Both the position numbers and the translations under genes were made by a program. Below, piece after piece: positions 15,498 through 23,486 of a DNA stretch of 42,231 nt. Within the stretch, counting starts at the first letter, position 1. Each line of letters opens with the position of its first letter. The notes beneath the pieces are model-generated. The model had not been told where the DNA came from. It did not search any database and saw nothing but the letters and a program-made list of their open reading frames with translations. This DNA comes from Clostridia bacterium. Its GTDB lineage: Bacteria > Bacillota > Clostridia > Oscillospirales > Butyricicoccaceae. The stretch lies in assembly GCA_017394205.1 (NCBI GenBank), contig JAFOPS010000049.1, positions 1-42,231 on the forward strand, written 5' to 3'.

Positions 15498-16157
15498 TCA
15501 CTCCATCAGCTGGAAAAAGCTGTCGCGGGCGTTGGCCACGTGGATGCACATCCTGCGCTCGGCCTCGTCGGGGTCGTGATTCTCCAGCGCGGTAAGGATG
15601 GCGCGGTGCTCCTGAGTGGAGGCCAGGGCGCGGCCGTGCCGCACGGTGGTCTCGCGGGCCTTGTGGAGATAATGGTGATACATGGAGAGCATCCGCCGCA
15701 AAAGATTGCTCTGACAGCTCTCGTACAGCAGCTCGTGGAAGCGGTTGTCCAGATTCCACACCCGCAGCTTGTCGCCCTTGGCGGCGTAAAACTCCTGGAG
15801 CTCCACGATCTCCCGCAGGTCCTCCAGCTCCTTTTCGGTCACGTGCTCCGCGGCCCAGCGGGCGGCCAGACCCTCGATCCGGCTGCGGATGGCGTAGATG
15901 TCGTCCACGTCCTTCTCCGAAATGCCCACCACCACGGCGCCCTTGTTGTGGGTCGTCTTCACCAGTCCCTCCAGCTCAAGCTGCATCAGCGCCTCGCGGA
16001 TGGGGGTGCGGGAAACGCCCAGCTCCGCGCTGAGCTTGACCTCGTTCAGGCTTTCGCCGGGGGTCAGGTCCCCGTCGAGGATGGCCTTCTCCAGCTGGCG
16101 GAAGACACGGGTCCGCATGGGCGTGGCCACGTATTCTTCCTCGATCTTTTTCATCAT
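15498..16157 (-). CDS. GntR family transcriptional regulator, FCD (FadR) subfamily
   Basis: 219 residues. The N-terminal winged helix spans residues 14-80, with ILDGDLTPGESLNEVKLS and the recognition helix VSRTPIREALMQLELEGLV typical of GntR. The C-terminal all-helical FCD domain has the metal-binding His/Asp pattern (DNRFHELLY and EHRAILTALENHD, with HVANAR at the end), suggesting that it senses a small carboxylate with a bound metal. The tandem ATG at 16157 follows GGAAAGGAGAGG. It lies between dacA (21-base gap) and ybaK (3-base gap), an unusual place for a regulator of this type; its target is unknown. Confidence 0.92.
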   Translation of the reverse strand: MMKKIEEEYVATPMRTRVFRQLEKAILDGDLTPGESLNEVKLSAELGVSRTPIREALMQLELEGLVKTTHNKGAVVVGISEKDVDDIYAIRSRIEGLAARWAAEHVTEKELEDLREIVELQEFYAAKGDKLRVWNLDNRFHELLYESCQSNLLRRMLSMYHHYLHKARETTVRHGRALASTQEHRAILTALENHDPDEAERRMCIHVANARDSFFQLME

Positions 16158-16178
16158 TTCGCCTCTCCTTTCCGCGGC

Positions 16179-17468
16179 TCAGCGGCGGCGGCTGCGGCGG
16201 CGTTTGGCCCGGCGCCGGTTGACGATGATCACATAGGCCACGAAGATCGCGATCAGCGCGATAACGGCGGCCACCGCCACCTTGAAGGCCGTGCTGGTGA
16301 AAAATCCGGTGATCCTGTCCAGCACGTACAGCAGTGTGGAGCGGGAAATATCGGAGGACGCCACCAGATCCATCTCATACGTCTTTTCCCCATAAGTGAC
16401 CGTGAGCTTTCCCAGCACGTCGCCGGATCTCACCGGGGCGGTGACGCCCTCGTCCACCGTATAATCCATCGTCAGATCGGATTTTTCAAAGGTGTTGGGC
16501 AGCATGGCCACGATGTTCTCGCTGGGCGTCAGCACGGCGGCGTCCTTCTCATCCGACAGGCGGACGGGCACCTCGGTGATGGGCTCGCTGCTGCTGAGCA
16601 TCACCTGCTGGGAAAAGTTCTCCGCACCGTAATCAAAGAGCTTGATGGTCTCGTCAAACTGGCCGTTGCGGCCGTTCTCCTCCTTGGCGGCGCCCATGAC
16701 CACGCTGTAATAGGTATAATCCCCCTTGACGCAGGCCGCCACAAGGCAGAGCCCCGCAGGGGTGGTAGTCCCCGTCTTGATGCCCACGGCGCCCTCGTAG
16801 TAATAATCGCCGGTGGCCTTTTTCGAAAGCAGGTAGTTGGTGCTGTATTTGGTGGTGGTGCGGTCGTGCTTGTTGGTGACGGGCAGCGTCACCTCGTCCT
16901 CCGACACGATTTTTGCGATGCTCTCATTTTCCATGGCGGCCTTGGCGATCAAAAGCAGATCCCGCGCCGAGGTATAGTGATCCTCATCGTGCAGGCCGTG
17001 GGGATTGGTAAAATGGGTATTGGTGCAGCCGAGGCGGCGTGCGGTGCTGTTCATCAGGTCCACGAAGTCGTCGACGCTGCCCGAGATGTGGATGGCGAAG
17101 GCGTTGGCGGCGTCGTTGCCGGAGGCGACGAGCATATACCGCATCAGATCCATAAATCCGATCTCCTCGCCCGCCAGAAGATAGCTGGCGCTGCCCAGCT
17201 CATAAAGCCCGTCCACCGCCTCGCGGGTGACGGTGACGGTATCGGTGGGATTGCCGTATTCCATGGCCACCAGCGCCGTCATCAGCTTGGTGGTGCTGGC
17301 GGGATAGACCCGCTCGTCGGCGTTCTGCTCCAGCAAAACGGTGTCGGTGCTCAGCTCGTAAAGGATCGCCGACTTCGCGTTGACTGTATGGGCCGGAGCG
17401 GGCGCTGCCAGCACGGGCATGCTCAAAAGCGCCGTCGCCAAAAGAAAACTGAGAAATCGTTTGAACAT
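16179..17468 (-). CDS. dacA: D-alanyl-D-alanine carboxypeptidase (PBP5-like)
   Basis: 429 residues. A low-molecular-weight penicillin-binding protein that trims the terminal D-Ala from peptidoglycan stem peptides on the outer face of the membrane. It has a signal peptide ending around ALA (residues 1-22), then the S11 peptidase domain with Ser58-Thr-Thr-Lys61, Ser116-Gly-Asn118 and Lys231-Thr-Gly233. The C-terminal beta domain is around residues 285-375. The end is a membrane helix (VAVAAVIALIAIFVAYVII) and an Arg/Lys-rich tail, a transmembrane anchor in place of the usual amphipathic one. It has a strong promoter and heads a dacA-gntR-ybaK operon. Confidence 0.95.
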   Translation of the reverse strand: MFKRFLSFLLATALLSMPVLAAPAPAHTVNAKSAILYELSTDTVLLEQNADERVYPASTTKLMTALVAMEYGNPTDTVTVTREAVDGLYELGSASYLLAGEEIGFMDLMRYMLVASGNDAANAFAIHISGSVDDFVDLMNSTARRLGCTNTHFTNPHGLHDEDHYTSARDLLLIAKAAMENESIAKIVSEDEVTLPVTNKHDRTTTKYSTNYLLSKKATGDYYYEGAVGIKTGTTTPAGLCLVAACVKGDYTYYSVVMGAAKEENGRNGQFDETIKLFDYGAENFSQQVMLSSSEPITEVPVRLSDEKDAAVLTPSENIVAMLPNTFEKSDLTMDYTVDEGVTAPVRSGDVLGKLTVTYGEKTYEMDLVASSDISRSTLLYVLDRITGFFTSTAFKVAVAAVIALIAIFVAYVIIVNRRRAKRRRSRRR

Positions 17469-17509
17469 TTTTGCTCCTCCCGCTGTAATTTTTTCTGATT
17501 TATGGTATT

Positions 17510-17538
17510 ATTTTAGCAAATCCCCTTGGCGATTGCAA
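17510..17538 (-). promoter_or_regulatory. Promoter of dacA
   Basis: TTGCAA (17533-17538), 17-base spacer, TAAAAT (17510-17515) on the minus strand, about 40 bases before the dacA ATG. Confidence 0.75.
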
Positions 17539-17615
17539 CCTCTCCCCCGCCGGGCGGGGCAAGATTTTTCAAGTTTTTCCGAATATTCAGAATTCTTTCA
17601 GAAACGGAGACTTTT

Positions 17616-17996
17616 ATGCGCCGGAAGATCCTGTCCGCGGCGGGCGCGCTGCTGGCCGTCTGCGCCGCTTTGTTTCTGCTGCGCGGCGGCGGGGCGCTGC
17701 TCCGCGCTTTCTCCCGCCCGCCTGCCGAACCCTGCGGGCTCCCGCCCCTTTACACCGAAGAACCCGGTTTTTCCGCTCCCGCGCCCCGGGAGGCCAGGCT
17801 CGATCTCAACGCCGCCACCGAAGAGGAGCTGGCCCGTCTGCCCGGCGTGGGCGCCGTTTTGTCCCGGCGGATCACGGAATACCGGGAAGCGCACGGCCCC
17901 TTTGCCTCGGCAGACGAGCTGGACGCGGTGGAGGGCGTGGGTCCCGCTCTGCGCTTTGCCCTGCAGGATCTGGTGACCGCGGGCGACGAACCATAG
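17616..17996 (+). CDS. ComEA-like helix-hairpin-helix DNA-binding protein
   Basis: 126 residues. One N-terminal membrane helix (KILSAAGALLAVCAALFLL) is followed by a Pro-rich linker to residue 60 and then a tandem helix-hairpin-helix domain starting LDLNAATEEELARLPGVG and ending DAVEGVGPALRFALQDLV. This is the DNA-binding module of ComEA, which receives transforming DNA at the outer membrane face. The protein is shorter than Bacillus ComEA because the linker and SLBB part are missing. No comEC or comEB is next to it, so a role in uptake is an inference. ATG at 17616 has ACGGAGAC upstream. No convincing promoter was seen. Confidence 0.85.
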   Translation: MRRKILSAAGALLAVCAALFLLRGGGALLRAFSRPPAEPCGLPPLYTEEPGFSAPAPREARLDLNAATEEELARLPGVGAVLSRRITEYREAHGPFASADELDAVEGVGPALRFALQDLVTAGDEP

Positions 17997-18118
17997 TCAA
18001 GCAGCGCACGGGTCTTCGTCCGGCGCCCCCTGCGGGAAAGCTCCTTTTCGCCGGTAAAAGCAGCAGGCTTTGAAAGCGGGATTCAATTCAAAATAGAATT
18101 TTCTCAATTTTCTCGTTA

Positions 18119-18147
18119 TTTACAAATTCTCCGTTTTGCCTTATGAT
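18119..18147 (+). promoter_or_regulatory. Promoter of the XRE regulator gene
   Basis: TTTACA (18119-18124), 17-base spacer, TATGAT (18142-18147). Confidence 0.8.
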
Positions 18148-18151
18148 GCGG

Positions 18152-18163
18152 TTGTGGCCACAA
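18152..18163 (+). promoter_or_regulatory. Candidate operator at the XRE gene start site
   Basis: The perfect 12-bp palindrome TTGTGGCCACAA begins five bases after the -10 and covers the expected transcription start. This is a position where a bound dimer would block initiation. Autoregulation by the XRE protein encoded next is the simplest guess. Confidence 0.5.
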
Positions 18164-18208
18164 ATACCGTCAAAAAACCATCATAAGGAGAACATAAGGA
18201 GAAAAAAC

Positions 18209-18742
18209 ATGGACATTTTGAAAATCGGAAGATATATCCAGAATCTGCGGAAGGCCGCCGGCATGACCCAAAAGGAGCTTGCGGAAAAACTGAACATCTC
18301 GTTCCAGGCTGTTTCCAAGTGGGAAACGGGCGAGTCCCTTCCCGACACGGGCGTTCTGCTTGATCTGTGCGATATCTTGAATACGACCGCAGATAAGCTG
18401 CTCAACGGAGGATGCCTTGCGGCAGTCGAGCGCAGATTGATGCGGCTGGAAGACGTCGTCACGGGCTTTCAATATCTGGAGGACATCGGAAGGCTTTTCG
18501 GTGAAGACTGCACCTTTTTCACGGGGATGATCGAGGGGATCAATGAAAAAATGCATATGGACGTTTTGACCTATCTGAAGGATCCCATGACCCGGGAGGT
18601 CATGTATGCGGAGGTGCTGATTCAGGGGATCCTTTCCGGCCGGACCGTGGATATGGACGAAATCGAGGCGAGTTTTCAGAACCGGCATATGATCGAAACC
18701 ATCCGACGCTATGTCGCAAAGGCAAACGGCTCGCCCGAATGA
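18209..18742 (+). CDS. XRE family transcriptional regulator with unknown C-terminal domain
   Basis: 177 residues. Residues 5-65 are a Cro/C1-type helix-turn-helix (IGRYIQNLRKAAGMTQKELA, then LNISFQAVSKWETGESLPD, ending LLDLCDILNTTADKLL), the form common in clostridial regulators of the HTH_3 group. The remaining 110 residues are helical and acidic (LEDIGRLFGEDCTFFTGMIEG, MTREVMYAEVLIQGILSG) and match no domain I can name; they could sense a ligand or form the dimer. The ATG at 18209 has AAGGAG upstream. It has a strong promoter with a palindrome over the start site, and is a single-gene unit ending at a T-flanked hairpin. Confidence 0.88.
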   Translation: MDILKIGRYIQNLRKAAGMTQKELAEKLNISFQAVSKWETGESLPDTGVLLDLCDILNTTADKLLNGGCLAAVERRLMRLEDVVTGFQYLEDIGRLFGEDCTFFTGMIEGINEKMHMDVLTYLKDPMTREVMYAEVLIQGILSGRTVDMDEIEASFQNRHMIETIRRYVAKANGSPE

Positions 18743-18760
18743 TCCTGCAACAAGCAGAAA

Positions 18761-18818
18761 CCGGCCCGCAGGCCGGAACCAAAACGGCGAAAAAGCCCGG
18801 CGCAGCGGGTTTTTCGGC
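18761..18818 (+). repeat. Partial relative of the dispersed structured repeat
   Basis: Contains CCGGCCCGCAGGCCGG, then ACCAAAACGGCG and the hairpin AAAAAGCCCGG ... GCGGGTTTTTCGGC in the same order as the last 60 bases of the 12680-12820 repeat, with several substitutions. The T-flanked hairpin at 18790-18814 also ends the XRE transcript. Confidence 0.75.
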
Positions 18819-18827
18819 AAATACAGC

Positions 18828-18851
18828 AGCGCCGCCCGGTCGGGCGGCGCT
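18828..18851 (-). terminator. Hairpin between XRE gene and gdhA
   Basis: AGCGCCGCCC, GGTC-centred loop, GGGCGGCGCT lies between the two convergent genes. On the plus strand it is followed by GTTTTGAT; on the minus strand the T run is poor, so it probably works mainly with the neighbouring repeat hairpin. Confidence 0.65.
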
Positions 18852-18890
18852 GTTTTGATAAAGAAGCGGAAAAGAGAGTTTCGTTTGGGA

Positions 18891-20243
18891 TCAGACCAAA
18901 CCCTGAGCCATCATGGCATCGGCAACGCGCAGGAAGCCGGCGATGTTGCCGCCAGCGACCAGGTCGTAGCCCAGGCCGGCCTTCTCGGCGGCCTCGACAG
19001 AGGCGTTGTAGATGTTGGTCATGACATGGTGCAGCTTCTCATCGACCTCTTCAGCGGTCCAGTTGTACCGCATGGAGTTCTGGCTCATCTCAAAGGCGGA
19101 GGTGGCAACGCCGCCGGCGTTGACGGCCTTGGAGGGAGCGACGATGATGTGCTTCTGCCCACGCAGGAAGGTCAGAGCCTCGTTGGTGGTGGGCATATTG
19201 GCGACTTCGATGTAGTACTTGACGCCGGACTCGGCGATCTTCTTGGCCCAATCCAGGTTGACGTCGTTCTGGGTGGCGGCGGGCATATAGATGTCCACGT
19301 CCTTGACGCCCCAGCACTTGGTGCCGGGAACGAACTCGACGCCGTACTTGTCGGCATAGGGCTTGCAGTGCATGGGATCCTTGGCGCGCATCTCGAGGAT
19401 GAAGTCCAGCTTCTCGCCGACGACGCCGTCGGGATCGTGGATGTAGCCGTCGGGACCGGCGAAGTAGGTGACCTTGGCGCCCAGCTGAGCAGCCTTCTTC
19501 ATGATGCCCCAGCCCACGTTGCCGTAGCCGGAAATGGCGATGCGCTTGCCCTCGATGGACTCGCCCTCATGCTTGAGGACTTCCTGCAGATAATAGACAG
19601 CGCCGTAGCCGGTAGCCTCGGGACGAATCAGGGAGCCGCCGTAGCTGAAGCCCTTGCCGGTGAGAACACCGTTCTCCCAAACGGCCTTGATGCGCTTGTA
19701 CTGGCCGTAGAGGAAGCCGATCTCGCGGCCGCCCACGCCGATATCACCGGCGGGAACGTCCACGTCGGGTCCGATGTGACGCCACAGCTCGGTCATAAAG
19801 GCCTGGCAGAAGCGCATAACTTCCATATCGGACTTGCCGATGGGGCTGAAGTCGGAGCCGCCCTTGCCGCCGCCGATGGGCAGAGAGGTCAGGCTGTTCT
19901 TGAAGGTCTGCTCGAAGCCCAGGAACTTCATGGTGTCCAGGGTGACGTCGCTGGCAAAACGCAGGCCGCCCTTGTAGGGTCCGATGGCGCTGTTGAACTG
20001 GACGCGGAAGCCGCGGTTGACATGGGGCTTGCCGGCATCGTCCACCCAGGTCACACGGAACTGGATCTGACGATCGGGCTCGCACATTCTCTCCAGAACG
20101 GCGTACTTCTCGTACTGGTCGGAGTGCTTCTCAACGATGGGCACCAGAGAATCAAAAACCTCTTCCACGGTCTGCAGGAACAGCTTCTCGTGGGGATTGC
20201 GAGCCTTGACTTCGTCAAGAACTCTCTGCATGTAAGCATTCAT
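18891..20243 (-). CDS. gdhA: Glutamate dehydrogenase, hexameric (GdhA)
   Basis: 450 residues, the size of the bacterial NADP-type hexameric enzyme, which interconverts 2-oxoglutarate plus ammonia and glutamate in the cytoplasm. The catalytic Lys127 is in PIGGGKGGSDF. The substrate-binding segment is GPYKGGLRF at 88-96, and the Rossmann signature SGYGNVGWG lies near residue 240. The C-terminal end NIAGFLRVADAMMAQGLV is the usual one. The cofactor (NADP rather than NAD) is inferred from overall length and family resemblance, not from a proven residue. ATG at 20243 has GGGAGG upstream, and an almost perfect promoter lies at 20320-20348. Confidence 0.97.
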   Translation of the reverse strand: MNAYMQRVLDEVKARNPHEKLFLQTVEEVFDSLVPIVEKHSDQYEKYAVLERMCEPDRQIQFRVTWVDDAGKPHVNRGFRVQFNSAIGPYKGGLRFASDVTLDTMKFLGFEQTFKNSLTSLPIGGGKGGSDFSPIGKSDMEVMRFCQAFMTELWRHIGPDVDVPAGDIGVGGREIGFLYGQYKRIKAVWENGVLTGKGFSYGGSLIRPEATGYGAVYYLQEVLKHEGESIEGKRIAISGYGNVGWGIMKKAAQLGAKVTYFAGPDGYIHDPDGVVGEKLDFILEMRAKDPMHCKPYADKYGVEFVPGTKCWGVKDVDIYMPAATQNDVNLDWAKKIAESGVKYYIEVANMPTTNEALTFLRGQKHIIVAPSKAVNAGGVATSAFEMSQNSMRYNWTAEEVDEKLHHVMTNIYNASVEAAEKAGLGYDLVAGGNIAGFLRVADAMMAQGLV

Positions 20244-20285
20244 TGTGGATGACCTCCCAATAAAAAATTACAATTTCCTTGTTCA

Positions 20286-20301
20286 GGCGGGATCGCCGCC
20301 C
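20286..20301 (-). promoter_or_regulatory. Short stem-loop in the gdhA leader
   Basis: GGCGG, five-base loop, CCGCC in the transcribed leader between the promoter and the gdhA ribosome site. No T run follows. Role unknown. Confidence 0.35.
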
Positions 20302-20319
20302 TAACTTCTATACGAATTT

Positions 20320-20348
20320 ATATTAAGTCTACCCCTTAAAAAAGTCAA
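20320..20348 (-). promoter_or_regulatory. Promoter of gdhA
   Basis: TTGACT (20343-20348), 17-base spacer, TAATAT (20320-20325) on the minus strand. Confidence 0.85.
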
Positions 20349-20500
20349 GGGCTTTCCCTTGTGATTTCCTCTGATTAAACGGATTTTTGCGGGGGTTTTT
20401 CCCGCCTTTTTACTAAATTTACGGAAATCGCGCATTTCTCCCGAAGAATTTTCGTCCTTTAGCACGGCATTATGTGAAAACCTCCCGCGTCCGGAAGAAA

Positions 20501-20535
20501 CGAAAAAGCGCCGCTGCGCGGTGCTTTTCCGTTTC
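20501..20535 (-). terminator. Terminator of the DUF1846 gene
   Basis: GAAAAGC-CCGC, GCA loop, GCGG-GCTTTTTC with one unpaired base on each side, 10 bases after the stop and followed by T-rich sequence on the minus strand. A second T-rich hairpin (GCGGG, loop, CCCGC) sits at 20386-20411; otherwise 20349-20500 holds nothing I can name. Confidence 0.75.
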
Positions 20536-20544
20536 CTGTTTTAT

Positions 20545-22026
20545 TTATTTATGAAACAGCTTTTTCGTCTGGTAATTGGGCTCGCAGGTGAGGTGGAGCC
20601 CCAGCTTGCGATAGGTGTCGGCGTCCACCGGCGGCAAAATCACGGTGGAGTGCGCCTCGCAGCCCCGCAGCTCCTTCAGCTTTTCGCAGGCCCGCTCGGC
20701 CTCGCCGCTCATGGCCGCGCTGATGGCCAGCGCCACCAGCACCTCGTCGGAATGAAGCCGGGGATTGCGGTTGCCTAAAATCCCGGTCTTGAGATTCTGC
20801 ACCGGCTCGATGACGCTGCGGGGGATCAGATTGTCCTCCTTGGGAACGCTGCACATGGTCTTGGCCGCGTTGAGCAGCGCCGCCGCCGAGGGGCCCAGCA
20901 GATCGGAGGTGCGCCCCGTGACGATGCGCCCGTCGGGAAGCTGGATCGCCACGGCAGGCCGTCCGGTCTCCGCCTCGCGTCCCAGCGCGGCGGCCACCAC
21001 GGGCCGGTCGTCAACGCTGATGCCCGCCTGCTTCATCAAAAGCTCGATCTTTTCGATGGCCTGCTCGGTGCCGTTGCCCTTGCGCAGATCGCACTTGGCG
21101 GCAAAATAGCGGCGAATGATCTCGTCCTTGGAGGCCTTGCGGCACACCTCGTCGTCTACGATGGCGTAGCCCGCCATGTTGACGCCCATATCAGTGGGGG
21201 AATGATAGGGGCTGCTGCCGTTGATGCGCTCGAACATGGCGTTGAGTACGGGGAAGGCTTCCACGTCCCGGTTGTAATTGACGGTGGTGACGCCGTAATG
21301 CTCCAGATGATAGGGGTCGATCATGTTGACGTCGTTGAGGTCGGCGGTGGCCGCCTCATAGGCCAGATTCACCGGATGCTTCAGGGGCAGGTTCCAGATG
21401 GGGAAGGTCTCGAACTTGGCGTAGCCGGCGTTGACGCCGTGAAGGTTTTCGTGATAGAGCTGGCTCAGGCACACGGCCAGCTTGCCGCTGCCCGGGCCGG
21501 GGGCGGTCACCACCACCAGCGGCCGCTCGGTCTGCACGTATTCGTTGCGGCCGAAGCCCTCTTCGCTGATGATGTCGCTGACGTTGTAGGGATAGCCCGC
21601 GATGGGATAGTGACGGTAGACCCGGAGGCCCAGCTTCTCCAGCTTCTGCCGGAAGGCCTCGGCCGAGGGCTGCCCCTCGTAGCGGGTGATGACTACGCTG
21701 CTGACGTAAAGACCGAAGCCCCGGAAGGCGTCGATGAGGCGCAGCACGTCCTGGTCATAGGTGATGCCCAGATCGCCGCGGATCTTGTTCTTCACGATGT
21801 CGCCGGCGTGGATGGCGATGACGATCTCGGCCTTGTCGGCCATGGATTTCAGCATCTGGATCTTGCTGTCCGGCGCAAAGCCGGGCAGCACCCGCGACGC
21901 GTGATAATCGTCGAACAGCTTGCCGCCGAACTCCAGATACAGCTTGCCGCCCAGCTTGGCGATGCGCTTTCGGATCTCCTCCGATTGGCGCTGGATATAA
22001 AGTTGGTTGTCAAATCCCTGTTTCAT
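20545..22026 (-). CDS. DUF1846 family protein (P-loop-like, unknown function)
   Basis: 493 residues, the full length of the DUF1846 family, which is common in Firmicutes and whose biochemical role is not established to my knowledge. Typical segments are YLEFGGKLFDDYHASRVLPG near residue 35, APDSKIQMLKSMADKAEIV, and VTAPGPGSGKLAVCLSQLYH near residue 180, a P-loop-like GPGSGK that suggests nucleotide binding. The C-terminal third has HSTVILPPVD. The ATG at 22026 is chosen because GAAGGGGGAAGC precedes it; eleven codons upstream there is another possible start without a ribosome site. It is a single-gene unit with its own promoter. Confidence 0.93.
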   Translation of the reverse strand: MKQGFDNQLYIQRQSEEIRKRIAKLGGKLYLEFGGKLFDDYHASRVLPGFAPDSKIQMLKSMADKAEIVIAIHAGDIVKNKIRGDLGITYDQDVLRLIDAFRGFGLYVSSVVITRYEGQPSAEAFRQKLEKLGLRVYRHYPIAGYPYNVSDIISEEGFGRNEYVQTERPLVVVTAPGPGSGKLAVCLSQLYHENLHGVNAGYAKFETFPIWNLPLKHPVNLAYEAATADLNDVNMIDPYHLEHYGVTTVNYNRDVEAFPVLNAMFERINGSSPYHSPTDMGVNMAGYAIVDDEVCRKASKDEIIRRYFAAKCDLRKGNGTEQAIEKIELLMKQAGISVDDRPVVAAALGREAETGRPAVAIQLPDGRIVTGRTSDLLGPSAAALLNAAKTMCSVPKEDNLIPRSVIEPVQNLKTGILGNRNPRLHSDEVLVALAISAAMSGEAERACEKLKELRGCEAHSTVILPPVDADTYRKLGLHLTCEPNYQTKKLFHK

Positions 22027-22076
22027 GTCGCTTCCCCCTTCGCGAGCCGAAATAATCAAAATAACTTCCTCATTTT

Positions 22077-22104
22077 ATCATATTTTGTCGCAAAAACAAG
22101 GCAA
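22077..22104 (-). promoter_or_regulatory. Promoter of the DUF1846 gene
   Basis: TTGCCT (22099-22104), 16-base spacer, TATGAT (22077-22082) on the minus strand. Confidence 0.6.
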
Positions 22105-22192
22105 AACCGGAGGGTTTTCGCGCCAAAAATCAGGCTGCATCTTTGGTGAATTTTTTCGCAGTTTCCCTCTTTTCCTTCAGCGCGTTTTGCGG

Positions 22193-22268
22193 TATAATAA
22201 TAATGTATCACCCCATAGGTGATTTTTGCAAAAGAGAAAGCGTCCGGCCGAAAAGCCGGACGCTTTTT
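22193..22268 (+). ncRNA. Candidate small RNA between the DUF1846 gene and oadB
   Basis: On the plus strand a perfect TATAAT (22193-22198) is followed by a hairpin ATCACC, CCATA, GGTGAT (22207-22223) and then the strong hairpin with T run at 22237-22268. This would give an RNA of about 65 bases with no reading frame. No good -35 is present, and the second hairpin is also the terminator of the oad operon on the other strand, so the RNA is only a candidate. Confidence 0.3.
22237..22266 (-). terminator. Terminator of the oad operon
   Basis: AAAGCGTCCGGC, loop, GCCGGACGCTTT, a long perfect stem, 9 bases after the oadB stop. T-rich sequence follows on both strands, so it is bidirectional. Confidence 0.9.
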
Positions 22269-22275
22269 TGTCCGA

Positions 22276-23475
22276 TCAGCCGAACAGCGCCAGCAAAAAG
22301 CCCGCTGCGATGGCCGAGCCGATGACGCCGGCCACGTTGGGGCCCATGGCGTGCATCAAAAGGAAGTTGGAGGGATTGGCCTTCTGGCCTTCCACCTGAG
22401 AAACACGGGCGGCCATGGGCACGGCGGACACGCCGGCCGAGCCGATGAGGGGGTTGATCTTGCCGCCGGAGAGCTTATACATCAGCTTGCCCACCAGCAG
22501 TCCGCCCACGGTGGAGAAGGAGAACGCGATCAGACCCAGCAGCACGATGCCCAGCGTCTTCACGGTCAAAAAGCGGTCGGCCACGGTGGTGGCGCCCACG
22601 CTGATGCCCAGAAACAGGGTGACGATGTTCATCAGCGCGTTCTGGGCGGTGTCGTTGAGGCGCTCGGTAACGCCGCATTCCCGCAGCAGATTGCCGAACA
22701 TCAGGCAGCCGATCAGCGGCGCGGTGGAGGGGATGAGCAGGATGACGAAGGAGGCCACCACGATGGGGAACAGGATCTTTTCGGTCTTGCTCACCTCGCG
22801 GGTCTGCTCCATTTTGACGCTGCGCTCTTTTTCCGTGGTCAGCGCCCGCATCAGCGGGGGCTGGATCATGGGGATCAGCGCCATATAGGAATAGGCGGCG
22901 ATGGCGATGGGCCCCAGCAGATGGGGCGCCAGCTTATTGGTCAAAAACAGGGCCGTGGGGCCGTCGGCGCCGCCGATGATGCCGATGGAGGCCGCCTCAG
23001 GGCCGGTAAAGCCCAGAAGGATCGCCCCGAAAAAGGCCAGAAACACGCCCAGCTGCGCCGCCGCGCCCAAAAGCAGGCTCTTGGGGTTGGACAGCAGAGG
23101 GCCGAAATCGGTCATGGCCCCTACGCCGAGAAAGATCAGCGAGGGATACAGGCCGGTCTTGACGCCGATATACAGAACGTCCAGCAGGCCGCCCTGTGTG
23201 AGGATGTAGCCGTAGCTGTGATAATGGGCGCTGGCGGGGTCCAGAAAGGCGTCCCACATCTCCATGTGGTACAGCCCCGATCCGGGCAGGTTGGTCAGCA
23301 GCACGCCGAAGGCGATGCCCACCAGCAGCAGGGGCTCGAATTTCTTTTTGATGCCCAGAAAGAGCAGCACGCAGGCCACGGCGATCATGATCAGGTTTTT
23401 CCAGCCGCCCGCGGCAAAAAACGCCGCGAAGCCGGATTCCCGCGCCAGCCTGCCCAGGGTCTCGAGAATGTTCAT
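22276..23475 (-). CDS. oadB: Na+-translocating decarboxylase, beta subunit (membrane pump)
   Basis: 399 residues with about ten membrane segments. The beta subunit takes CO2 off carboxybiotin and couples this to Na+ export. The conserved acidic site GGADGP has Asp171, and the segments NPLIGSAGVSAVPMAARVS (341-359) and NVAGVIGSAIAAG (380-392) line the Na+ path in characterised members. The amphipathic loop ALTTEKERSVKMEQ around residues 211-224 is also typical. It is the last gene of the operon, 11 bases after the biotin carrier gene. The same beta subunit is used by oxaloacetate, methylmalonyl-CoA and glutaconyl-CoA pumps, so substrate comes from the alpha subunit. Confidence 0.96.
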   Translation of the reverse strand: MNILETLGRLARESGFAAFFAAGGWKNLIMIAVACVLLFLGIKKKFEPLLLVGIAFGVLLTNLPGSGLYHMEMWDAFLDPASAHYHSYGYILTQGGLLDVLYIGVKTGLYPSLIFLGVGAMTDFGPLLSNPKSLLLGAAAQLGVFLAFFGAILLGFTGPEAASIGIIGGADGPTALFLTNKLAPHLLGPIAIAAYSYMALIPMIQPPLMRALTTEKERSVKMEQTREVSKTEKILFPIVVASFVILLIPSTAPLIGCLMFGNLLRECGVTERLNDTAQNALMNIVTLFLGISVGATTVADRFLTVKTLGIVLLGLIAFSFSTVGGLLVGKLMYKLSGGKINPLIGSAGVSAVPMAARVSQVEGQKANPSNFLLMHAMGPNVAGVIGSAIAAGFLLALFG

Positions 23476-23486
23476 GAGACCCCTCC

